Assembly: GCF_001751365.1 (NCBI RefSeq)
Contig: NZ_LJGT01000037.1
Coordinates: forward strand, 558,001-622,000
DNA length: 64,000 nucleotides
From: Streptomyces abyssalis
GTDB lineage: Bacteria; Actinomycetota; Actinomycetes; Streptomycetales; Streptomycetaceae
Direction of reading: 5' to 3'
The position numbers were made by a program, and so were the translations under genes. Each line of letters opens with the position of its first letter. Position 1 is the first letter of the stretch. The notes beneath the pieces are model-generated. The model saw only the letters and a program-made list of their open reading frames with translations, ran no database searches and was not told the origin of the DNA. Shown piece after piece: positions 1 through 7,884 of this stretch.

Positions 1-821
1 AATTCGGCGTATCGACCTTCATCACCGATCAAGGGATCGCCCCCGACGCCCTGGGCCGTGCCGTCGAGGAGCGCGGCTTCGACTCGCTGCTGATCGCCGA
101 ACACACCCACATCCCCGTCGACCGCCGCTCGCCCTACCCGGGAGGGGGCGACCTGCCGGAGATGTACTACCGCACCCTCGACCCGTTCGTCGCCCTGAGC
201 GCCGCCGCCGCGGTCACCGACCGGCTGCTGCTGGGCACCGGCATCGCGCTCGTGCCGCAGCGGGACCCGATCGTCACGGCGAAGGAGGTCGCCTCGCTCG
301 ACCTCGTCTCCGGCGGGCGTGCCGTCTTCGGCGTCGGCGTCGGCTGGAACCGTGAGGAGATGGAGAACCACGGGACAGACCCGTCCACCCGCGGGCGCCT
401 CGCCGACGAGCGGCTGCGCGCGATCCGCGAGTTGTGGACCGCGGAGAAGGCCGAATTCCACGGTGAGTTCGTCGACTTCGACCCCGTCTACTCGTGGCCC
501 AAGCCGGTGCAGCGTCCGCATCCGCCCATCTGGGTCGGCGGCGCCGAGGGCGCCTTCAAGCGGATCGCCGCCCTCGGGGACGTATGGCTCGCCAACAGGA
601 CCACACCCGAACAGCTGGGCCCGAAGATCGAGCGGATGCGCGCGGTCGCAGGCCGGGACGTGCCGGTGACGGTGTACGCGACTCCCGACGACCCCGCGGC
701 GATCGAGGGCTTCGCACAGCTCGGCGTCGAGCGCCTGCTGCTGTATCTGCCGACGCGTCCCGAGGGCGAGTCGCTGGAGGCACTCGACCGGCTCGCCGCG
801 TGCGCCGGCCGGTTCAGCTGA
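1..821 (+). CDS. LLM-class F420-dependent oxidoreductase (5' end outside window)
   Basis: The window opens inside this gene; the open frame begins at base 3 and gives 272 residues to the TGA at 819-821. It is a luciferase-like TIM-barrel oxidoreductase expected to use cofactor F420. Visible family signatures are GTGIALVPQRDP, SGGRAVFGVGVGWN (the phosphate-binding stretch) and the late PHPPIWVGG segment. Only the first strand of the barrel seems to be missing. The substrate cannot be told from sequence. It lies 13 nt before another F420-type protein on the same strand, so the two are probably co-transcribed. An FMN-dependent monooxygenase of the same fold is the alternative. Confidence 0.85.
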   Translation, partial: FGVSTFITDQGIAPDALGRAVEERGFDSLLIAEHTHIPVDRRSPYPGGGDLPEMYYRTLDPFVALSAAAAVTDRLLLGTGIALVPQRDPIVTAKEVASLDLVSGGRAVFGVGVGWNREEMENHGTDPSTRGRLADERLRAIRELWTAEKAEFHGEFVDFDPVYSWPKPVQRPHPPIWVGGAEGAFKRIAALGDVWLANRTTPEQLGPKIERMRAVAGRDVPVTVYATPDDPAAIEGFAQLGVERLLLYLPTRPEGESLEALDRLAACAGRFS

Positions 822-834
822 GCGGCGGCCGGCC

Positions 835-1266
835 GTGCCGAAGATGACGGGCGACGAGGCGCGGGAACGCTTCGCGCGGGCGCGGGCCGCCACCCTGGCC
901 ACCGCCGACGAGACCGGGCGACCGCACCTCGTGCCCGTCACCTTCGCCCTCAGCGGCGACGTCGTCGTCTTCGCCGTCGACCACAAGCCGAAACGGTCGC
1001 AGCGGCTGAAGCGGCTCGACAACATCCGGGCCAACCCCGCGGTCGCCCTGCTCACCGACGCGTACGACGAGGACTGGGAACGGCTCTGGTGGGCGCGCGC
1101 CGACGGCACGGCGCGCGTCCTGCCGGCGCCGGAGAGCTCCGCCGCGTCCGCCGGATACGCGGAGCTGCTCACGCGGAAGTACGCCCGGCAGTACGGGCCG
1201 ACGCCGCCGCGAGGGCACGTCGTCGAGATCGCGGTGACGCGGTGGAGCGGCTGGCGGGCAGTGTGA
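835..1266 (+). CDS. PPOX-class F420-dependent oxidoreductase (TIGR03668-like)
   Basis: A 143-residue split-barrel flavin/F420-binding protein. The N-terminal half carries the typical ATLATADETGRPHLVPV strand pair, followed by a KPKRSQRLKRLDNI stretch and an EDWERLWWARADGTA segment characteristic of the small actinobacterial F420-binding group near the pyridoxamine-phosphate oxidase fold. Members reduce small molecules with F420H2 or store the cofactor; no substrate can be assigned. It starts with GTG 13 nt after the preceding oxidoreductase, implying one transcript. An in-frame ATG nine bases on is an alternative start. Confidence 0.8.
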   Translation: MPKMTGDEARERFARARAATLATADETGRPHLVPVTFALSGDVVVFAVDHKPKRSQRLKRLDNIRANPAVALLTDAYDEDWERLWWARADGTARVLPAPESSAASAGYAELLTRKYARQYGPTPPRGHVVEIAVTRWSGWRAV

Positions 1267-1392
1267 CCCCTGGCCCCGGCCGGAGGTGCTCGTGCCGCGC
1301 GTGGAGTGCGCCCGTCCGCCGGCCGGAGGGGACCGGTCCGCTTGCGGGCCCCGCCGTTCCCGCTGCTCGGTGAACGTGCAACGATCCGCCTC

Positions 1393-2205
1393 ATGGCGAC
1401 AGTGAGTGAACTCCTCCCCAGCGACGCCGTGAGCCTGGAGGCCCCGGCGGCGGACTGGCGGGAGGCCGTCCGGCTCGCCGGCGAGCTGATGACGCGGACC
1501 GGGACGAGCACCGGCGACTACACCGCGGAGATGATCCGGAACGTCGAGGAGAACGGTCCGTACATCGTCATCGCGCCCGGCTTCGCGCTCGCGCACGCCC
1601 GTCCGTCACCGGCGGTGCTGAGAACCGGCATGTCGTGGGTGCGGCTCGCGGAACCGGTGGAGTTCGGGCACGAGTCGAACGACCCCGTGGGACTGGTCGT
1701 CGGCCTCGCCGCCGAGGACCAGGGCGCACACCAGGCGGCACTCGCGGGGCTGGCGCAGCTGCTGGCTGACCCGGAGACCGAGCAGGCGCTGAAGGACGCC
1801 CCCTCGCCGGACGCGCTGCTGGCCGTTCTCGGCGGCGGGCACGGGGGCGGGAACGCCGAGCGGGCGGACGCCGGGACGGCGGCCCGGGACGGTGGCGGTG
1901 GCGGTGGCGGTGGTGCCACCGTGCACAAGATCCTCACGGTGTGCGGCAACGGCCTGGGCACGAGCCTCTTCCTGAAGAACACCCTCGAACAGGTGCTGCA
2001 GCGCTGGGGCTGGACCGCCCACGTCACCGTCGAGGCCACGGACACCGTCTCGGCGAAGGGCAAGGCCTCGGAAGCCGTCGCCGTGTTCACCTCCCGTGAG
2101 ATCGCGGCGGCCCTTGCGGACATGGGCGTCCCGGTCCGGGTCATAGAGGACTTCACCAGCACCGCCGAGGTCGACGGTGCTCTTCGCGACACCTACGACG
2201 TCTGA
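1393..2205 (+). CDS. PTS sugar transporter, fused EIIA-EIIB (ascorbate/Ula type)
   Basis: A 270-residue cytoplasmic phosphocarrier. Residues 1-150 are a mannitol/fructose-type (PTS_EIIA_2) IIA domain with the phosphorylated His in ALAHARP (His68). A Gly-rich linker follows, encoded by GGTGGC repeats at 1891-1914. Residues 178-270 are a UlaB-like IIB domain with the phosphocysteine in VCGNGLGTS (Cys184). Phosphate would pass from HPr to His68, to Cys184 and then to the sugar on the IIC partner 25 nt downstream. In enterobacterial ula systems IIA and IIB are separate proteins. I chose the ATG at 1393; an in-frame extension to 1306 looks non-coding. Confidence 0.85.
   Translation: MATVSELLPSDAVSLEAPAADWREAVRLAGELMTRTGTSTGDYTAEMIRNVEENGPYIVIAPGFALAHARPSPAVLRTGMSWVRLAEPVEFGHESNDPVGLVVGLAAEDQGAHQAALAGLAQLLADPETEQALKDAPSPDALLAVLGGGHGGGNAERADAGTAARDGGGGGGGGATVHKILTVCGNGLGTSLFLKNTLEQVLQRWGWTAHVTVEATDTVSAKGKASEAVAVFTSREIAAALADMGVPVRVIEDFTSTAEVDGALRDTYDV
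1891..1914 (+). repeat. GGTGGC hexanucleotide tract in the IIA-IIB linker
   Basis: Four copies of GGTGGC (the last ends in T) encode an uninterrupted glycine run between the IIA and IIB domains. Such a tract is prone to slippage in multiples of six bases, which would change linker length without breaking the frame. Confidence 0.85.
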
Positions 2206-2230
2206 CGTCGGGAAGGGAGCAGGCGGCACC

Positions 2231-3850
2231 ATGGGCCCGCTCATCTCCACCGCCGAGTTTCTCGTCAACGAGATCCTCAGCCAGCCTCCGTATCTGATCG
2301 GGCTGATCACGGCCGTCGGCCTGATCGCGCTGAAGAAGCCGGCGGGACAGGTCGTCGGCGGCGCCATCAAGGCGACCCTCGGCTTCCTGCTGATCAACGC
2401 CGGCGCCGGCCTCGTCGTCGACTCCCTCGCACCGCTGGGCGAGATGATCCAGGGCTCGACCGGCGCGCACGGCGTGATCCCCACCAACGAGGCGATCGTC
2501 GGCATCGCGCAGGAGCAGTTCGGCGCCCGCGTCGCCTGGCTGATGATCACCGGGTTCGCCCTGAGTCTGCTTCTGGCCCGCTTCACGCCGCTGCGGTACG
2601 TCTTCCTGACCGGCCATCACATCCTGTTCATGGCGACGCTGACGACCATGGTGCTCGCCACGGCGGGGCTCTCGCCGGTGGTCGTCGTCATCGTCGGCGG
2701 CGTGCTCCTGGGCATCATGCTGGTCTCCATGCCCGCCTTCGCTCATCCCTGGACGAAGCGCATCACGGGCAACAACAGCATCGCCGTCGGGCACTTCGGC
2801 ACCGCGGGCTACGTCGCCGCGGGCGCGACCGGCCAGCTCATCGGCAAGCGCAGCCGCAGCACCGAGGAGATGAACCTGCCGGAGGGGCTGCGGTTCCTGC
2901 GTGACTCGATGGTCGCCACCGCCCTGTCCATGCTGCTGATCTACGTGGTCATGGCGCTGGTCCACCTGGCGGAGGCAGGCCGCCGGACGGCGTTCAAGGC
3001 GTTCGCCGCCGGCGGGGGAGAGGCCGCGACCGACGTCGGCAACTACGTGATGAGCGCAGTCATGCAGGGCCTGCAGTTCGGCATCTCCGTCGCCGTCATC
3101 CTCTTCGGCGTCCGTACGATCCTCGGCGAACTCGTCCCCGCCTTCCAGGGCATCGCCGCTCGGGTGGTGCCCGGTGCGGTGCCGTCGCTGGACGCGCCGA
3201 TGGTCTTCCCGTACGCGCAGAACGCCGTCCTGATCGGCTTCATCGCCAGCTTCACCGGCGGGCTGGCCTCGCTGGGGCTGCTCACCGCCGTCTTCGGCCC
3301 GGCCTTCGGGCTCGCGCTGGTGCTGCCGGGGCTCGTGCCGCACTTCTTCACCGGCGGTGCCGCAGGCGTCTACGGCAACGCGACGGGCGGCAGGCGCGGC
3401 GCCGCAGTCGGCGCCTTCCTCAACGGCGTCCTCATCACCTTCCTCCCGGCGCTGCTGCTGAAGGTGCTCGGAGCCTTCGGCAAGGAGAACACGACGTTCG
3501 GGGACGCGGACTTCGGCTGGTTCGGCATCCTCATCGGCAACGCCGCCAAGGCGGGCGAGACCGCGGGCGTCGTACTGATGCTCCTGATCGGCGCCGTGGT
3601 GCTCGGGGGCGCCGTGCTGGTGCAGAAGCGCGTGGTGGAGCCCGGCTGGAACCCCGGGGCACGCCGCGACGCCCTGCTGCCGCAGCAGCAGGACGGATCG
3701 GACGGACCCGCGGCGGCCGGCGCCTCCACGGGAATCCCCGCCCAGCCGGCGGGACCGGGGACGGGTACCGGTGCCGGTGCGAGCCCGGCGAAGATCGCCC
3801 CGCCCCGAGGCGCACCGGCTCCGCCGCCGCCTCCTGCGAAGAGGGAGTGA
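2231..3850 (+). CDS. ulaA: PTS ascorbate-type transporter subunit IIC (UlaA/SgaT family)
   Basis: A polytopic membrane protein of 539 residues, the membrane channel that moves the sugar while IIB phosphorylates it. The first 450 residues are a run of hydrophobic segments with UlaA-family landmarks, including ALKKPAGQVVGGAIKA near the start, FLTGHHILFMA and FFTGGAAGVYGNATGG. The C-terminal 60 residues are Pro/Ala/Gly-rich, extend past the usual 450-470 length and are probably cytoplasmic. The ATG at 2231 has GGAAGGGAG upstream. The frame stays open back to 2177, inside IIB, but that part is unlikely to be translated. The substrate is inferred only from family. Confidence 0.88.
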   Translation: MGPLISTAEFLVNEILSQPPYLIGLITAVGLIALKKPAGQVVGGAIKATLGFLLINAGAGLVVDSLAPLGEMIQGSTGAHGVIPTNEAIVGIAQEQFGARVAWLMITGFALSLLLARFTPLRYVFLTGHHILFMATLTTMVLATAGLSPVVVVIVGGVLLGIMLVSMPAFAHPWTKRITGNNSIAVGHFGTAGYVAAGATGQLIGKRSRSTEEMNLPEGLRFLRDSMVATALSMLLIYVVMALVHLAEAGRRTAFKAFAAGGGEAATDVGNYVMSAVMQGLQFGISVAVILFGVRTILGELVPAFQGIAARVVPGAVPSLDAPMVFPYAQNAVLIGFIASFTGGLASLGLLTAVFGPAFGLALVLPGLVPHFFTGGAAGVYGNATGGRRGAAVGAFLNGVLITFLPALLLKVLGAFGKENTTFGDADFGWFGILIGNAAKAGETAGVVLMLLIGAVVLGGAVLVQKRVVEPGWNPGARRDALLPQQQDGSDGPAAAGASTGIPAQPAGPGTGTGAGASPAKIAPPRGAPAPPPPPAKRE

Positions 3851-3854
3851 GCCG

Positions 3855-3870
3855 CGGGCCGCGCGGCCCG
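3855..3870 (+). terminator. GC palindrome after the PTS genes
   Basis: A perfect 16-base palindrome, CGGGCCGC followed by GCGGCCCG, starts five bases after the IIC stop codon. There is no T-tract, as is usual for terminators in high-GC actinomycetes. Confidence 0.5.
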
Positions 3871-3897
3871 TCGCGACCCTTCCGGAGCGCTCGCGGT

Positions 3898-4220
3898 TCA
3901 GCCGCGGAGCGCCCCGGGGTTCACGCCCCAGGTGAGGTACACATCCGTGTGGCGGGCGGCGACTTCGCCGGCCGCGGGGGAGGAGCCGCCGAAGTACACC
4001 CTCGGTGCCGGCTCGGGAAGACGGCTCAACTCCGCGCCCTCGACGCGCAGATGCTCACCGTGGTGGTCGACCTTCCCACCGGCCCGCAGACGGCGCACGA
4101 TGCCGAGCAACTCGCCCGTGCGCGCGTAGCGTTCGTCCTTGCCGAGGAAGTCGCCGTAGGCACGCTGCTCCGCCGACTCCCCGCCGGTGACGACGTTGGC
4201 GCGACGAGTGGGCGGTCTGC
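3898..4220 (-). pseudogene. Remnant of an SsuD-like alkanesulfonate monooxygenase
   Basis: About 106 residues in one minus-strand frame match the interior of the SsuD family of FMNH2-dependent alkanesulfonate monooxygenases. Landmarks in order are NVVTGG, an ERYARTGEL helix, LPEPAPRVYFGGSS and DVYLTWG. Intact SsuD is about 380 residues. Both the N-terminal barrel strands and everything after the YLTWG segment are missing, and a stop follows shortly after. No start codon with a ribosome site is present. It lies directly behind an unrelated reading frame, so this is a decayed fragment rather than a short functional protein. Confidence 0.75.
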
Positions 4221-4249
4221 GGCGCGTGGCGGGCCGAGGGGCCGCGTCC

Positions 4250-4813
4250 TCAGCCGCCGTCCAGGACGCCTGTGGCGGCCTTGAGTTGCAGTTCTTCGAG
4301 GGTCGCGCTCTGCTCGCGCGCACGCCGGAGGAGTCCGGTGAGCTGCTCCTCGTCGAGGACGGCGGACCGCGGTCCCTCAAGGGCGTGCAGCGCCTGCCAC
4401 ATCAGCCTCTTGCCCTCGACTCCCAGGCGCAGCGCCTCCAGTTCGAGGACGCTGCTCAGCGGTGACCTGCGTACGAGGAAGCCGTTGGTCTTGGCCCTGC
4501 CGGCCTTCTCCAGCAGCCACCCGGCGGCCGTCCTGTAGCGGCGCACCGGTAGGCCGAAGCCGTGCATGATCCGCAGCAGCGCTGCGCGGTCCTGCGCGAT
4601 CTCGTCGGCGACGCGCAGGAGCGTCGCCCCCGCGGGCGACATGGCGTGCCGCTTGGCGACGCGGCGTGCGAGTTCGCTGCCGCTGGTCGCCCCGAGGAGA
4701 TGGTCGTTGAGGTAGATGGCAAGCGGGTCCGTCATCGGCCCGGCCGAGCGGGCCGCCCCGGCGTTGCCGGAGCCGGTGGCGTCGCCGGTCGCGGTGTTCG
4801 CGGCACGTGTCAT
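4250..4813 (-). CDS. Conserved hypothetical protein, helical
   Basis: A 187-residue soluble protein that I cannot assign to a function. The first 25 residues are Ala/Gly/Thr-rich and probably disordered. The rest is predicted largely helical and begins with DPLAIYLNDHLLGATSGSEL; later it has RIMHGFGLPVRRYR and LEALRLGVEGKRLMWQAL. No signal peptide or membrane segment is visible. The ATG has GGGAG six bases upstream. It is divergent from the SDR gene. Helical proteins of this sort in Streptomyces are usually annotated only as hypothetical. Confidence 0.7.
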   Translation of the reverse strand: MTRAANTATGDATGSGNAGAARSAGPMTDPLAIYLNDHLLGATSGSELARRVAKRHAMSPAGATLLRVADEIAQDRAALLRIMHGFGLPVRRYRTAAGWLLEKAGRAKTNGFLVRRSPLSSVLELEALRLGVEGKRLMWQALHALEGPRSAVLDEEQLTGLLRRAREQSATLEELQLKAATGVLDGG

Positions 4814-5075
4814 GGGTGGCTCCCGTCGGGACGAGGCGCCTGCTCCTCCAGGCTCGCACCCGGCGGTGCGCTGTCAATTCGCGGCGGCTGCGCGCACGCC
4901 CCCGGGCGGCTGCCACCTGGGGTGATCCGTCCAGGTGTGCCTTCGCCCGCTCGGAGTACAGGTCCGTTTGTTGATCGCGGCGTGCTCCGGTGAAGTGGTC
5001 GTAGTGGAGGTTTCCGGCCTTCCTCTCGACGCCGGGTCCCTCCCGCTCCGGACCGCCACGCGAGACGGGAAGACC

Positions 5076-6020
5076 ATGACCGACACCGCACCCATCAGCA
5101 CCCCCTTCACCGCCGAATCCACCGCCGAAGAGGTCATCGGCGGCATCGACCTGACCGGACGGCGGGCCGTCGTCACGGGCGGTGCCTCCGGCATCGGCGC
5201 GGAGACCGCTCGCGCGCTGGCCGGTGCGGGTGCGCAGGTGACCCTCGCTGTACGGGACACGGAGGCGGGGCGGCGCAAAGCGGCGGAGATGGCCGCCGCC
5301 ACCGGCAACGAGCAGATCCGGGTCGCCCGGCTCGATCTGGCCGACCGCAGGTCCGTCGCGGGTTTCCTGGCCGCGTGGGAGGGCCCGCTGAACATCCTGG
5401 TCAACAACGCCGGGGTCATGGCCTCGCCCGAGGTGCGTACGCCCGAGGGCTGGGAGCTGCAGTTCGCCACCAACCACCTGGGCCACTTCGCGCTCGCCGT
5501 GGGGCTGCACCGTGCGCTGGCGGCGGCGGGCGGTGCACGCGTCGTCTCGGTCAGTTCCAGCTCGCACCTGCGTTCACCGGTCGTCTTCGAGGACATCCAC
5601 TTCCGCAGGCGTGCATACGATCCGTGGACCGCGTACGCGCAGTCCAAGACGGCCAACGCGCTCTTCGCGGTAGGGGCGTGGGAGCGCTGGGAGAGCGACG
5701 GAATCGCCGTCAACTCCCTGATGCCGGGCGCCATTCGCACCCGTCTGCAGCGCCACGTCACCGAGGAGGAGCTGGAGCGGCTGCGCGCCGAGGCCGGCGG
5801 CGACGCCCCGGCGTGGAAGACGCCCGGGCAGGGCGCGGCGACGTCGGTGCTCCTGGCCACGTCGTCGCTGCTGGAGGGCGTCGGCGGCCGCTACTTCGAG
5901 GACTGCAACGAGGCACCGCTGCACGAGCCCGGCTCCGAGCGGGGTGTGGCTCCCCACGCCGTCGATCCCGAAGCGGCGGCGCGGCTGTGGCAGGTCTCCG
6001 TCGAGACCCTGACGGCCTGA
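5076..6020 (+). CDS. Short-chain dehydrogenase/reductase
   Basis: A 314-residue NAD(P)-dependent oxidoreductase of the classical SDR fold. The nucleotide-binding glycine motif TGGASGIG is near residue 33, NNAG follows the fourth strand and the catalytic pair is Tyr187 and Lys191 in YAQSK, with Ser residues of SVSSSS upstream. The extended length and the NHLGHFAL segment resemble retinol/WW-domain-oxidoreductase-like SDRs, which often reduce or oxidise lipophilic alcohols. The specific substrate is unknown. The ATG at 5076 is favoured over the longer frame starting at 4935, because the extra residues lack family similarity. Confidence 0.88.
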   Translation: MTDTAPISTPFTAESTAEEVIGGIDLTGRRAVVTGGASGIGAETARALAGAGAQVTLAVRDTEAGRRKAAEMAAATGNEQIRVARLDLADRRSVAGFLAAWEGPLNILVNNAGVMASPEVRTPEGWELQFATNHLGHFALAVGLHRALAAAGGARVVSVSSSSHLRSPVVFEDIHFRRRAYDPWTAYAQSKTANALFAVGAWERWESDGIAVNSLMPGAIRTRLQRHVTEEELERLRAEAGGDAPAWKTPGQGAATSVLLATSSLLEGVGGRYFEDCNEAPLHEPGSERGVAPHAVDPEAAARLWQVSVETLTA

Positions 6021-6065
6021 AGGAGCGCTCGCCCGCATTCACGCCCCTCGCCTTCAATGGGCGCA

Positions 6066-6082
6066 CCTGCGGAATCCGCAGG
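6066..6082 (+). terminator. Tight hairpin downstream of the SDR gene
   Basis: CCTGCGG, AAT, CCGCAGG form a seven-pair stem with a three-base loop 46 nt after the SDR stop. It may end SDR transcription or be a protein-binding dyad ahead of the secreted-protein gene. Apart from this and a smaller CGGGTC/GACCCG hairpin at 6205-6220, I see nothing in 6021-6278. Confidence 0.4.
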
Positions 6083-6278
6083 GGCCGGGTGCAGGCACAC
6101 GTCGCACTTCTCCGCGATGCCCGATTCCGCTTGTGCCCGTCGAGTGAAGGTCTGTACGCGGGGGCGGTGTTCTCAAGGAGGGCGGCTCCAGGATGTGCCT
6201 GCTTCGGGTCGGCAGACCCGGGGCGGGGGCGCGAACGACGCGCCCTGGAACATCCTCCCCCCCACCATGAGGAGCGGA

Positions 6279-6875
6279 ATGACTCTGACGTCCCTCAGCC
6301 GGCGTGCACGCGTCTCGCTTGCCGCCGTGGCGGCCGGCAGTGCCGCCGTTCTGGGCTTCGCGGTACTGCCGTCGTCCGCGACGGCGACCCCCGCCGAGAA
6401 GCCCGCCCAGGTCGCGGCCAAGAGTGAGAAGTCGGCCAAGGCCGATGCGGTCACGCGGGCCCAGATGCTGGAGCGCGCGGCCACCTGGCTGACCGCGAAC
6501 AACGGCGCGCAGGTTCCCTACAGCCAGACCGAGGTCTGGTCCGACGGGTACCGGCAGGACTGCTCCGGCTACGTGTCGATGACGCTGGGCCTGTGGAAGT
6601 CCGGGCCGAACACCGTCGAGCTCGCGGGCAACCGGGATCTGACCACCCCGATGAACGTGGGTGACCTCAAGCCCGGCGACCTGCTCATCGACGCGGACGG
6701 CTCCAACACCACGCGCCACGTGGTGATCTTCGAGAAGTGGACCGACGACTCGAAGACGGCCTACTCGGCGTTCGAGCAGCGCGGCGGCCACGGCACGGAC
6801 CACCGGGTGCTGGACTACGGTCTGGACGCCGGCAGCGAGTACAAGGCCTACCGTCCGAACAACCTGACGGACTGA
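6279..6875 (+). CDS. Secreted NlpC/P60-like protein
   Basis: A 198-residue exported protein. Residues 1-36 form a signal peptide (Arg-rich start, hydrophobic core AAVAAGSAAVLGFAVL, Ala-rich end). The mature part contains QDCSGYVS with a candidate nucleophile Cys95, then NVGDLKPGDLLI and RHVVIF with His147. These are hallmarks of NlpC/P60-type papain-like hydrolases. The usual peptidoglycan-binding repeats are absent, so it is a stand-alone catalytic domain that could act on wall peptides, or an inactive relative. The ATG at 6279 follows GGAG by four bases; an ATG at 6267 is in frame but lacks a ribosome site. Confidence 0.75.
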   Translation: MTLTSLSRRARVSLAAVAAGSAAVLGFAVLPSSATATPAEKPAQVAAKSEKSAKADAVTRAQMLERAATWLTANNGAQVPYSQTEVWSDGYRQDCSGYVSMTLGLWKSGPNTVELAGNRDLTTPMNVGDLKPGDLLIDADGSNTTRHVVIFEKWTDDSKTAYSAFEQRGGHGTDHRVLDYGLDAGSEYKAYRPNNLTD

Positions 6876-6931
6876 GCCGGTCCGGGCCGCACGGCCTGTG
6901 CCTGTGCCGTACGGCCCGTGCCACAACAGCC

Positions 6932-6969
6932 GAGCGCTCCCGTCCCTCCTCTCGTGGACGGGAGCGCTC
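6932..6969. terminator. Bidirectional terminator between convergent genes
   Basis: GAGCGCTCCCGTCC and its exact complement GGACGGGAGCGCTC make a 14-pair stem with a ten-base loop. It sits between the stop codons of the secreted protein and the ABC permease, which converge here. Confidence 0.85.
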
Positions 6970-6987
6970 CGCGTCGCGCCGGAGCGC

Positions 6988-7884
6988 TCATTCCTTCACG
7001 GAACCGGCGTTCGCCCCGCGGATGAAGTGGCGCTGGAAGCAGAAGAAGAGCACCGCCACCGGAATCGTCGACAGCAGAGCCGCGCCCAGCTTCAGCGGAT
7101 ACTGCGTGCCCTGACCCAGCCCGCCGGAGACGAACCGCGCCAGACCGGTGGTGAGCGTCTCGTAGTCGCTGGACTGGGTCGATACCAGGAAGTGCGTGAA
7201 CTCGTTCCACGATCCCTGGAACGACAGCAGCGTTACGGTGATCAGTGCGGGCCGTGACATCGGCAGCACCACGTACCAGAAGATCCGCCCCACACCGGCG
7301 CCGTCGATCCGCGCCGCCTCCTCGACCTCCCGTGGGATGGACTCGAAGAACTGCTTCATGATGAAGATCCCCGCCGCGTCGAAGAGCAGCGGCACGATCA
7401 TCCCGGTGTAACTGTCGAAGATGCCCAGCGTGTTGAGGACCAGGAACTTCGGGATGAGCAGCACGACCGGCGGCACGGCCATCACCGCGATGAGGAAGGC
7501 GGTGAGCACGACACGGCCGCGGAAGCGCAGCCTGGCCAGCGCATAGCCTGCCGCCGAGTCGAACAGCACGCGGCCCAGTGTCACCACGACCGTCACCAGC
7601 GTGCTGTTGCCCAGCCAGCGCATGAACGGCACACTGCCGGCCTCGCCGGAGCCGCTGAGCTTGTCGAAGACGGCTGTGGTGGGGGCCTGGGGCAGCAGCG
7701 ACAGCGGGTGTGACGCGGCCTCCGGATCGGTCTTGAAACTCGTCGACAGCTGAACCAGGAACGGCAGCGCGTAGAGCAGGGCGAAGCCGAGCAGCAGCGC
7801 GTAGCCGGCCAGCCGGGCGGGCCGCGGGAACCGTGCCAGTACGGGCCGTTCGTCCGTGGAGAGCGGTTTCTCAGTTGTGCGCAC
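6988..7884 (-). CDS. Carbohydrate ABC transporter permease (MalG type)
   Basis: A 298-residue inner-membrane permease of the CUT1 family with six predicted membrane helices. The cytoplasmic EAA loop that docks the ATPase is visible as EVEEAARIDGAGVGRIFWYV. It is the second permease of a sugar importer encoded with the binding protein and MalF-type subunit upstream. The GTG at 7884 is chosen because GGAGG lies six bases before it. It overlaps the end of the preceding permease gene by 14 nt, implying translational coupling. No ATP-binding gene is nearby. Streptomyces CUT1 systems usually borrow the shared ATPase MsiK, so that is the inferred energiser. Confidence 0.9.
   Translation of the reverse strand: MRTTEKPLSTDERPVLARFPRPARLAGYALLLGFALLYALPFLVQLSTSFKTDPEAASHPLSLLPQAPTTAVFDKLSGSGEAGSVPFMRWLGNSTLVTVVVTLGRVLFDSAAGYALARLRFRGRVVLTAFLIAVMAVPPVVLLIPKFLVLNTLGIFDSYTGMIVPLLFDAAGIFIMKQFFESIPREVEEAARIDGAGVGRIFWYVVLPMSRPALITVTLLSFQGSWNEFTHFLVSTQSSDYETLTTGLARFVSGGLGQGTQYPLKLGAALLSTIPVAVLFFCFQRHFIRGANAGSVKE

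Noticed and set aside
6021..6278. Possible c-di-AMP (ydaO) riboswitch before the NlpC/P60-like gene, as seen upstream of other Streptomyces wall hydrolases
   Set aside because: I could not find the conserved ydaO core segments; only two small hairpins are present.
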